DNA of 25,785 nucleotides from Cylindrodendrum hubeiense (lineage: Eukaryota; Ascomycota; Sordariomycetes; Hypocreales; Nectriaceae): contig JAANBB010000509.1 in the NCBI GenBank assembly GCA_014621425.1, positions 1 to 25,785 of the forward strand, read 5' to 3'. Positions 1 to 7,939 of this stretch are shown here, piece by piece (positions within the stretch are counted from its first letter, which is position 1; each line of letters opens with the position of its first letter). The position numbers were made by a program, and so were the translations under genes. The notes beneath the pieces are model-generated. The model saw only the letters and a list, made by a program, of their open reading frames with translations. It made no database searches and was not told the origin of the DNA.

Positions 1-55
1 ACCACGCGCCACGCACCATCTCCAGGGTCTTCGTGACGCTGCCATCTTGCCTGTC

Positions 56-562
56 ATGCACGAAGCATTTGACCCTGACTGGGACTCCGACGACGTCGAC
101 ATCGGAGAGCCACCCCCCAAACCATATTCCAATGCAGGTGATGCATCGATCAAGTCTATGCTGAATTCCGCGGCTGAGGACCGCCGAACTTCAAAGATCG
201 AGGCAAAAACGCTGCAGTTGACGGCAGCAACGCCTACTACGCAGACAGCATGGATGTTGTCGTCTCAACGGTTTGATGCATTCCGCCAGGCCACGCTCGG
301 CAAGAGGTACGTTGTTTGCCAACATCAGCTTCGAATCCGTACTGATATTGTATCAATTAGCCCCGACGTTATACCAACGTGCGAGGACATCGAGCGTTTC
401 TTGACGACCATTATTAAGCATATGCGAGGACAAACTCCTGGTCCAGACGGGAAGATTTCGTACAGCACAATTACCCATGAACTTCAGGGGATTGTGAACA
501 CATGCGTGTTTCGGTTTAAAGACTTCAAGTTGGACGCGCATGATCGATCCAGACTCGGTTAG
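56..562 (+). pseudogene. Fragment of a putative fungal tyrosine-recombinase-like (Crypton/DUF3435-style) protein
   Basis: A reading frame is open from the window edge. I chose the ATG at 56, giving an acidic, proline-containing N-terminus (MHEAFDPDWDSDD). An in-phase 54-nt intron fits at 307-360 (GTACGT donor, TTAG acceptor). Removing it joins 'ATLGK' to 'SPDVIPTCEDIERFL', giving about 150 residues. The segments RFDAFRQATLGK, CEDIERFLTTIIKHM and DFKLDAHDRSRL resemble, from memory, the N-terminal core-binding region of large fungal recombinase-like proteins found in Cryptons and Starship captains. No catalytic R-H-R-Y domain is present, because the frame stops at 560-562. The next frame reads on with LRTALMTGEHIRVEEVITW to about 635, so a frameshift is possible. 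The stop overlaps the stop of the opposing F-box relic. The family call is memory-based; the coding nature is likelier than the identity. Confidence 0.38.
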
Positions 563-1273
563 TCGTTCCCATTTTGCGGACTGCCCTGATGACCGGGGAG
601 CACATACGCGTTGAAGAGGTCATCACCTGGTGAGTTATAGTCGGAATCCGTGTGTAGTGCTTCGAGAAGGTCAGGGTTGCACTTTCGAATGACCAGGCGT
701 GATAATGCCGGCAGAGCAAATATTTTCAGAGTGGTGATTTGCCACTGTCCTGGTTGTTTAAGGTGATGCCCAAGTTCATTTATCTAGCTTCCAGACAACT
801 CTCTCAGATCAAGAGCAAGGGCGCGAAGATTGCTCATCAACTCAATAGACTTGAGAATACGCATTGGAAGAGTATCGTCCACGTAGGAAGGGCAGTTGAT
901 AGCCATCCAATCTCCTCCAGGTCTTGCATTGTTTAACGTGAGAATGGAGATGGTGGAGCGCCTGTGGCTATTGTGTCAATGAATTACGCCAGGCAGCACA
1001 GAGAAATAAACTCACTTGATACGATGCCGCACCGGTACCATGTTGGAACCTGTCCCATTGTCTCCAACAAATGCCCACAGAGTGGGTGAGACGAGGAGTT
1101 GTGTACCCTCGAATCGAACTTCTTCAAAAAAGATATTCACATAAGACAGCCCGGAGATACTTGGATGTTCTTGAAAGCGCTTCCAGAGTTGCCTTTTCAG
1201 AAAGTGATCCAATGGTATGGAGCACCCTCGTGGGAAATCTTTCTATCTCGAGCACCCCATCTGATTCCGACAT
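559..1273 (-). pseudogene. F-box protein gene, broken by a 1-nt frameshift and an in-frame TAG
   Basis: On the minus strand the ATG at 1273-1271 (after CCAGCAACA) opens an F-box-like N-terminus: IERFPTRVLHTIGSLSEKATL, then ALSRTSKYLRAVLCEYLF. A run of six T (complement of 1126-1131) shifts the frame by one exactly at 'YLFEEVRF'. The continuation is EEVRFEGTQLLVSPTLWAFVG. A 48-nt intron (968-1015; GTGAGT donor, AATAG acceptor) splices RHRI to NHRRSTISILTLNN. Leucine-rich sequence follows (LKSIELMSNLRALALDLREL). A TAG lies at 784-786, then the frame stays open to the TAA at 559-561. Dropping one T makes the spliced length 222 codons, an exact multiple of three, which supports the model. F-box proteins are substrate adaptors of SCF ubiquitin ligases. 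No substrate can be inferred. The single T could also be a sequencing error. Confidence 0.7.
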
Positions 1274-3024
1274 TGTTGCTGGTTTCGGTTTGTCGATCAG
1301 AATATTTCTCGAGGATGCAGTAGGGAGGAATGATTGATGTCTGGATAAACATTAGGAGACGCAGCTTCAAGCATCATTTGTAAACTGACCATGAACGTTG
1401 GGGAATGCTTCGAGGTAGAGGGTTGATGTCTATATAAATATTAGGAGCTGAAGGCAAGTATCATTGATAAACGTACTGTAAATGTTGAGGGTTTCCGAAA
1501 GTTGAGGAATGAAGGTTAAAATTTGAAGTTGATGCTCCTTTCCGGGGTTTAATACGGCGTTTCTTTTGTTATTTCGGGAGTGATGGGGGATGATTCACTG
1601 CATAAGCGTAAGGCAACAAGCAAGCCCAGGCAGCACAGCACATAAAACGAGAGAATTATTGTTTCAATGTCCCTTAAATTACATAGACAGTTGATCAAGG
1701 CTACTCCTCTTATCGGTGGACGCTAGCCACCACTCGCTACCTTAGGTACATAAGATGGAGGCGTTATTCTGAAATAATGTCAACATCAAGCCAACAACTC
1801 AGGCAAACTCTCCTCTCTCCGCGGGGCCTGTCTACATCTACTCCTCTATCGCCGTCAACGTTGGGCATCTCCGCGTCTTGCAACCAAGTTGCCTGATTTC
1901 CATCGTTGCCATGAGAAGGTGCCGCATTGGATCAGCCAACGTACGCAGGATACGGCACTGAATCTCATCCAGCAATCTCGGAACTCTATATTATTATTTA
2001 GCATACACTGTTTCTACCTACGTTCATGCCTGTTGTATCTCTACTAGGTAAATTGGATAGGGAAACCCTTTCACTTTAATATCTAGTATAAAACCTTACT
2101 GTTAGTATCGGGCTCGTCTACGACTACTTATTTGTCCAGAGTCTCCCCATCGGGCCTGTGAGGTTGTCGTTGGGAATTTTCCTGCTCCCTCCTCTCCCTC
2201 TTGTCGCATCTCCTTCGTCCAAACGCTCCGGATCCTGTACTGCTGCCGCAGTGTGGCCGCGGCGGTGGCCTCCAGCCCTTCTTGGTCTTCTCCATCCCTC
2301 GTACTTATATTTTGCCCTCGGCCCCTAGCAGTCTCTACCCCCGGACCCGAGTTCTATCTAGGCCTTGATCTTGCTGTAGGGATGCCGCTGAGATATCGTC
2401 CTGTGTCCTCTATCCTTCCCTCTATCGTTCTCTGCGGTGTGGCTGTCGGGTCCTTCATCTCCCCGACTTTCCTCTCACCTTTCCACGCTTAGGTGCCTCT
2501 GAGAAATCTTCTAATATCCAACACAGGCCCTCTCCGCGAACTTTTAGATTGTCCTTGCTGTGTTTGTTGGTTTCCTCGTTCAGAATATCGTGGCTTTTGT
2601 TTTCATCTCTCAATAGGCGCGTTTGGTCTGTCTTCTCTATTATTGTCAGAGCTCGTTTGGCCCTGCGCTTCCTCAGGGGTCTCGTATGGTATTTATTTCC
2701 CCCCTCGGCCATCGCGATTTCTTTTGTATGTTGACTTCCAATCTCTCCCTAGCTGCCGCCATCTCCCCGTAACTCCATACAAATCTAATCTGACCATCAT
2801 TCTCGTTGGATTTATCATACACCAACCGTGTTTTTCTCAGACTTTGCAAAACTCGGGTCCTAACACCATCGATACTAAGGTTCAGTGGGATTGCTCTCAT
2901 CGCCCCCATCACCTCCATTCCAGACCACGTACCCTCTCCCACTCAACACCGGCATCAACCTTCTCTCCTACACCTGTCGCAGACCAGTCACTGTCACCAG
3001 CAAAGCTTCAGTCCCGTCACCTCA
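1274..3024. other. Gene-free stretch: AT-rich flank, then a pyrimidine-rich leader
   Basis: The part from 1274 to about 2140 is AT-rich with many TA steps and contains an imperfect duplication (1332-1491), but no reading frame I trust. From about 2140 to 3024 the plus strand is strongly C/T-rich, as in fungal promoters and 5' leaders, ending in CCGTCACCTCA just before the ATG at 3025. Open frames here (for example 2493-3041 on the plus strand and purine-coded frames on the minus strand) are best explained by that composition. Confidence 0.5.
1332..1491 (+). repeat. Imperfect tandem duplication of about 70 nt, period about 89
   Basis: Copy 1 (about 1332-1403) and copy 2 (about 1421-1491) share TTGATGTCT, ATTAGGAG, CAAG-ATCATT and TAAAC blocks in the same order. 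Several differences are C/T or G/A transitions. It sits directly upstream of the minus-strand F-box gene start and so would lie in its promoter. Confidence 0.55.
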
Positions 3025-3412
3025 ATGGCGCCCTTGGATGACCAAGAGGGTATGTTGAGGAAGCAGCCCAACATCATCTCTATCTCCGGACCCCCTGTTA
3101 ATTCATTTTCAAGCTCTAAAGGCAATGATTGATGCTGCTGAGCAGCTACTTGGAGCTTAAGACAAACGAGTAAAGAAAAAGGCAACAACGTCACTGGACA
3201 ATGCACTCAATCAACTGCAAGAGATTAAAGGCCACAGAAATCGACTTGCCGCGCTGTTTTCTTTACCGAATGGGGGTCTGCAAGGATTTAACCGGAACGA
3301 TGTATGTTCATTCCGGAAGATTGCCGAGCTGGCTCAGAAGGAATTGGTTAGCCCTGGGCTTTGCTTGGAGCGAGCTAGAGATATCAAGGCCCCGTCTGAC
3401 AAGATGAACTGA
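3025..3412 (+). pseudogene. Short spliced gene of unknown function with an early in-frame TAA
   Basis: The ATG at 3025 follows a typical C/T-rich fungal leader (CGTCACCTCA). Exon 1 (3025-3049) encodes MAPLDDQE. A 64-nt intron (3050-3113; GTATGT donor, TTCAAG acceptor) joins in frame to ALKAMIDAAEQLLGA. A TAA at 3158-3160 interrupts, after which the same frame runs 83 codons to the TGA at 3410-3412, with lysine-rich then helical-looking sequence (SLDNALNQLQEIKGHRNRLA, FRKIAELAQKELVSPGL). The whole would be about 107 codons. I do not recognise a family. The composition suggests a soluble alpha-helical protein. The TAA could derive from CAA by C-to-T change in a CpA context. The alternative reading, a 23-residue peptide, is less likely given the open tail. 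Confidence 0.42.
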
Positions 3413-3466
3413 CTGGCACATCCATACTTTGCAAGTTGGGATTCCCATTCTTTAAGGAGACGCAAA

Positions 3467-3976
3467 TCAAACGTTCAGTACATTCCGGATGATCAAGGTA
3501 CATCGAGTTGAAGAGCGGTTTGATATTGTGCAGTCCGTCTCGTACCATGTTACAGTCCATAGAATATGGCAAGTGTCTGAGGAGCTTCTAGAAATCAAAC
3601 ATCCTGCCACCCTGTTTGTGTCCACCTGCGTGTTCCCTCTGCTGTGACTCCATCCATGATTTGATTGCAATGGTTTGGCAATTTTGTCTTTTATATGATG
3701 CTTAATTTGAAGTGCAATAACTCTGTTGTGGTCTTCAGCATCAAATCTCGCAAAAGGTACTGGAGAGTATCGCTTCCCGACTGATAGCCTCGCGATGCGG
3801 TACGTTTTCTTGATGTCATGGTTCCGTATTTCAATGTCTTCTGCCGGTTTACCAATATAGATTTCACAAAATGCCATGATAAAAGCTCGATATAAGCTCT
3901 CGCTGACGATGACATCCGGGATTGATTTGTCGTGAAGATCACAGGTCAAGCCCATCAACACCTTCGACCTAGGATC
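3467..3976 (-). pseudogene. Unclassified coding fragment ending at a mobile-element boundary
   Basis: The minus-strand frame is open from 3976 (after an acceptor-like AAACAG) to 3467. Its first 110 or so codons look protein-like: DPRSKVLMGLTCDLHDK, then SESLYRAFIMAFCEIYIGKP, RFDAEDHNRVIALQIKHHIK and LQSNHGWSHS. After GWSHS the composition turns low-complexity and the true frame may be lost; a neighbouring frame (3384-3572) also reads well. The first in-frame ATG is at 3955-3953, but the frame extends upstream to the splice-like site, so the 5' part seems missing. That side is immediately followed by an eight-T run and the left repeat of the putative element, consistent with interruption by insertion. 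I recognise no family. Confidence 0.33.
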
Positions 3977-3987
3977 CTGTTTTTTTT

Positions 3988-4014
3988 AATACATTTAGCC
4001 CCTAATATTTACCG
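3988..4014 (-). repeat. Left subterminal repeat unit, inverted relative to the right array
   Basis: TACATTTAGCCCCTAAT is the reverse complement of ATTAGGGGCTAAATGTA, matching the right-hand units (ATTAGGGGCTACATGTA) with a single difference over the 17-nt core. Confidence 0.6.
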
Positions 4015-4062
4015 CATACTGCTCTGAAGTTTCAGTGCTGGTAGTACGTTTTTCTTAGTTTC

Positions 4063-4125
4063 AGACTTTTGCAGCTTTTGCGGACCTCATCTAATGTGCG
4101 ACGGTACACTGGTCCCATCTAACAA
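4063..4125 (+). repeat. Dispersed 'tail' repeat, copy 1
   Basis: The string TTTTGCAGCTTTTGCGGACC, followed by TCATCTAATGTGCGAC and GGTAC, parallels 16573-16620 (TTTGCAGTTTTGAGGACC, then TTAATGTGCGGC and TGTACC). Both copies follow a TTAGGGG-type repeat at a similar distance (about 50-60 nt). Confidence 0.55.
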
Positions 4126-4449
4126 GGCGATGACTCCGCCCGTGGAGAATAGCCCATCATACCACTGTAGACTTGACAAACGGAGAGAAGCGCAATCCGA
4201 CAGAAACCGTCATCATGTTTTGCGTGTTGTCTTGACGCAAACTGCCTTGGCACAGCTCAGTGCTTCGGGCCATTTAGACGGAGCACCGCGCAGAGCCTGT
4301 TTCACCGCAGTCGGGTCGGCCTCGCACCGATCCCGGTGGGTGGGGTTCTGCAACCATGACCGCGGACCCGGGCCCCAGTTTTCGCCGGCCGTGGCGGTTT
4401 GTCGCGCCGGCAATCATTCACTCGTCGCCGCGGTGCGTCATCACCCTAG

Positions 4450-4489
4450 TTGTTTGCACCCCAATTGTTTGCACCCAGTTGTTTGCACC
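4450..4489 (+). repeat. Three copies of TTGTTTGCACC
   Basis: TTGTTTGCACC recurs exactly at 4450-4460, 4465-4475 and 4479-4489, with start spacings of 15 and 14 nt. The array lies inside the putative element, about 100 nt upstream of its TATA box. It could be a binding-site array for the element's own protein or a host factor. Confidence 0.85.
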
Positions 4490-4588
4490 GCTGGTGTCGG
4501 TTGTGATTCAATGTCGCTCATGTGTCGCGACCGCCTCGTCTCACATGTACGCAGTGAATCAATGCCTCGCACATCTCGCCGCTCGAGG

Positions 4589-4594
4589 TATAAA
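4589..4594 (+). promoter_or_regulatory. TATA box of the element gene
   Basis: TATAAA in GAGGTATAAATTCTC lies 73 nt before the ATG at 4667. A C/T-rich initiator-like tract with a CTTCTT run (about 4630-4660) follows. This is the clearest core promoter in the left half of the window. Confidence 0.6.
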
Positions 4595-4666
4595 TTCTCT
4601 GCCTCTTTAGCCTTATATCCATTCTTCATCCCTTCTTCTTCTTCTTCATCATCTTCACCCGTCCTC

Positions 4667-5635
4667 ATGAGTGCCCTTTTTGTCTTTCACTGCGCACCCG
4701 CCCTCTTACGCCGTGTTGACTCTTACAGTCCTGAGACTAGTATGTCGTCCCTGGCTCTTGTCTCTCTCCTTTCCCCGGCTCCGTTTCTTAAAGGGTATGT
4801 GTTGTCCTACGTGCAGTCTGTTCTTTGCTAACCTGGGCAGATGAGCCGTTTGTGCCACTCGCGCTGCACTGGCGCCGCGTCCTTAGACGGCCCAGTCAAG
4901 TTCCTTGTCTCCGCTGCGCTCACCGCATTTCTAGCGGCTCTGGAGTCCCTTGACATTACTATACTAGTGGCTGTTCTTGGTGAACTACTTCCGAAGGGCC
5001 TCATTGTCGAGGCGGAGAAGTTGATGGCGGAGAAGGCGAAGAACAAGAAGAAGAAGGGGAAAGGATCCGATTCGGCACTAATGGGTGACATGCCCGAGAC
5101 TCTCGGGACATCTACCAAGACACTCATGGTTGTCAGGCGCTTTATCGACAAGATATCAACCCTGTACTGCCTGATCAATAAGCAGAGATGGTTTTGTGAA
5201 CTCCTACCACTCGCTGCCAAGATCAACAGCAGGGTTTTCTGCTACGGAGAATGGGTCACTGACCTTGAGAATCCTCAACATACGACTTGTGAGCGGATCT
5301 GGAGAAACAATCTGACCAGGTTTTGTGATCAGTACATCTAGAATCATGAAGAAAGTTTCTTAGATCTTCTCCGGACGTTCAGGCAGACGGAAAAGGCAGC
5401 AACGGAATGGATACCTGATATTGGACCCCGTGAGTCTGCCATCTCATCCCTGCGCAAGAGCGCAACAAAGTATCAGGCTACTGATTCCAAGTTCTACCTA
5501 AGGCAGATTATTGCTCGCGCAAAGGAAGCGATGGGCAAGGAATATACATCAAGATCGAAGGGGATTGAAGAGCACATGGCTACCTTATCATACGAAAGAC
5601 GGGCGACTATACATAGAAGGCGCCTGCATTGCTAA
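4667..5635 (+). pseudogene. Element-borne spliced gene of unknown function with one internal TAG
   Basis: An ATG at 4667 follows the TATA box. An intron is clear at 4795-4840 (46 nt; GTATGT, TTTGCTAACC branch point, GGCAG). Downstream, the frame from 4841 is open to a TAG at 5339-5341 and continues 97 more codons to a TAA at 5633-5635. It has a Lys-rich stretch (AEKAKNKKKKGKG, about residues 63-75 counted from 4841) and helical segments such as MVVRRFIDKISTLYCLINKQ. Splicing from the 4667 frame hits TGA at once. Skipping a further possible intron (GTGCCC...CTTACAG, about 4671-4728) links to another frame, DEPFVPLALHWRRVLRRPSQ followed by VPCLRCAHRI. That frame carries a CxxC motif like short Cys-pair proteins I associate with fungal repeats, then stops. 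The gene is thus degenerate or frameshifted. I cannot assign a function, and the 3' end abuts the right repeat array. Confidence 0.45.
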
Positions 5636-5636
5636 T

Positions 5637-5753
5637 GGTTAGGGATTTACATGTACTAAAGATTAGGGGCTATATACTCCAAAGATTAGGGGCTACATGT
5701 ACTAAAGATTAGGGGTTGAGATGTACTAAAGATTAAGGACTAGTAATAGTATA
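5637..5753 (+). repeat. Array of five 23-24-nt units with a telomere-like TTAGGG core
   Basis: Units start at 5637, 5661, 5684, 5707 and 5731. The consensus begins GATTAGGGGCTACATGTAC and ends TAAA. The fourth and fifth diverge (GATTAGGGGTTGAG, GATTAAGGACTAG). The array begins 2 nt after the stop of the element gene and is the right subterminal region of the element. Confidence 0.85.
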
Positions 5754-7939
5754 GTTGCTGTTTAGGGACCTGGCTTTTAAAAGAGCCTCCGTAAAGCTGT
5801 GTGATGCACTTGCGCCGAAAAGACCTCGGTCCTCCTCTTCAGAGAAATTGATCAAAGTGAGAGACGTCCACCTAGATAACTTAGAAGCACCTCACCCACT
5901 TGCCCTATTCTGGGGGTCTTGTTGAGGTCCAAAGGCATGTCCCGAGGAGTGAACATCATAGCTGGCTGGAAATGGCTCGCACTCGGTCAACCGATAGGTA
6001 GGTAGGCCGCGGTCAATAATTGATATATCCGACGACTCTATGTGCGTTTACAGGTAAGCTTTCGTCGACGACTCCCTCTAAGTACTGTAGAAGGATGGAT
6101 AAGTTCTCCGAAACCGTGGAGCAGAGAGTCGGATGACGAGGAGTTCACTTGGAGACCGCCAACTGTATTACGTGATTTGGTTCTATGCCACCTTCGTCCT
6201 ACACGTCGAGACTACGCCCGGAACGTACTGAGTGTGGTTAGATGCGTCCTGCGATACGAGCATTTCCGCATGCGTATGTAGTACCATCTCCACGACTGCA
6301 TCCCTACCAGCCGTTTAGCCAACATGCCCGCGCCATGCCCCGCGCCTTATCAAGCAAAACGAACATGATGGTTACCACTTGAAGATGGCCAAGTCCCGAA
6401 GTAGCCGGGGCCCAATCAGGCACCAACCCAAATAGCGCGCAAACAGTTGGCAGCGACCCTTGCATCACCTCAGCACTATTGAGCTGAGCAAAAAGGTGCT
6501 GACCAAATCCAGTCTTTGCGTCGTCGTCGACCAATCTCCACTCTCGACTACTACGTAGTACCCTCCCTCGTCCACCCTCGTCCACCCTCGTCCACCCTAC
6601 CTACACCCTCTCCCAAAACCTGCTTTTCCGAGAGATAACCCATCGTTACAATCTCGCTTAGCGACCACCCGCTGTCTCGACGCCGCTGCCAGGGCCCGTC
6701 ACGCCCACCACACCCTCTCCCCATCTTACGGACTACGCTGCCGCGAGACTCATCCACACTATTTCCACTCACTATCGCACCCATGTGTGCGGCTCGCCAG
6801 CGTGGTGCCCTTTGTTCGTATTGATAACAGAGACCAGACGAGACAAGCCATGTCTGCCTGCCCCTGCTGATCGTGGTTTGTCTAGCGTATGCATCTCACC
6901 CCATGCATGCTATGTGACAAACATTGGTCATCTGCAGAATACCAATGGTTGCCTGCAGTAAGTTGGCACAGTCCAGACTGGTTCTGGGGTAGGTTATTCT
7001 CATTGGAACACGCATAAGCTTTGGATGAGCTTTATGGGGACCCCGGTTTAAGTGGGCTGATGGTAAGAGACCATCCAGCCTGTTATGTCTTAGTCAACAT
7101 TTAATCACCTGGGTAGCGGTTAGACAACAGGCAGGCAACAAGAACGCACGAATGACAACGCCTCCGGATCCACACGCACATCTGTCTACCTCAGACGTGA
7201 GTTATGGACTACTGACATACACCCAGGCCAAAAGACACAGCATCAGAGACTTATCAGAGTTTTAGAAAGCGCCGGACCAAAACTGGCCTCCCAGCAACGT
7301 TTGCTTCGCCTTAGCTATGGTACACTAATTGAGGCTCACAAACACTGGATTCTCTCAGATAAGAGACCATAAACACGCCCGACAATTGAAGACCATTCAA
7401 AGGTAATCAGGAATGGTCTCATCAAACAAAATATATGCACAAATAAACCGAGGGCTCGAAAGGTTTCGAGGTGGTAATGTGTCTCTTGGAAGCTCTGATC
7501 AAGCAGAAGACAGAGACGAAATCGCGAGTGGCCAAGACGAAGTCATCCCAAAATGTTGCTGTTTGCAATAACACATTATATTCCCAGCCTCGAAAAGACC
7601 GCACACATAAGTCTCCGCAGAGATATAGTGAATTCCTTTCGAACACCGAGACAAAGATCAAATACAAGAATGTCTCATCCCTGCAAAGCGTGGCCATCAT
7701 TAGACAAAGACTCCATAGAGCAGTGCAGAAGTATACCGGTTCCCCGAGTCGTATGTTCATATCCCAAAAATCTATACATCTCCCAAATCGCTCCTCCTCC
7801 AGAATCGAAACCAACACTAACTCTCCCACAACGCTCCTCCAGTCATGGACTGACGAAGGCACCCACGAAATTAGGTATTACCGCACATAAGACATCGTAG
7901 GCAGGACGTGGACGGCGGCGAGGCGCGCTAGTTGCTGAT
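5754..7939. other. Intergenic, no supported gene
   Basis: No reading frame here has convincing protein character. Around 7422-7890, frames of about 140 codons are open on both strands without good starts. The minus-strand side is also the 3' flank of the cell-wall gene, so part may be its 3' UTR. Other items are a 10-nt minisatellite (6565-6598), a CCAAT/ATTGG pair near 6924-6950 and a small imperfect hairpin near 7058-7079. Confidence 0.45.
6565..6598 (-). repeat. 10-nt minisatellite (GTGGACGAGG on the minus strand), about 3 copies
   Basis: The plus strand reads CCTCG followed by TCCACCCTCG units. On the minus strand the unit contains GTGGA, the pentamer also shared by the minisatellites at 8643-9034. 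Confidence 0.85.

Larger units (their letters stand above)
3977..5753 (+). mobile_element. Probable decayed transposable element with inverted subterminal repeats
   Basis: The left side (3988-4014) carries a TACATTTAGCCCCTAAT unit. The right side (5637-5753) carries five tandem units of the inverted form (GATTAGGGGCTACATGTAC type). Between them are a TATA box, a spliced gene and internal short repeats. A related array plus the same adjacent 'tail' sequence (TTTGCAG...GAGGACC...AATGTGCGGC) occurs at 16399-16627, showing that the sequence is dispersed. I cannot define exact ends or a target-site duplication, and I see no transposase motifs, so the element may be non-autonomous. The superfamily is unassigned. 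The boundaries are estimates. Confidence 0.42.

Noticed and set aside
2253..3132. Several plus-strand open frames of 60-180 codons
   Set aside because: The region is pyrimidine-rich leader sequence; the predicted proteins are Ser/Pro/Leu-biased with no domain, and frames overlap one another.
5637..5753. CRISPR-like regular repeats
   Set aside because: Units are contiguous with no unique spacers and the genome is eukaryotic; these are tandem subterminal repeats.
7422..7890. Overlapping frames of about 140 codons on both strands
   Set aside because: Neither begins with a convincing ATG or shows family features; the stretch is downstream flank of the cell-wall gene.
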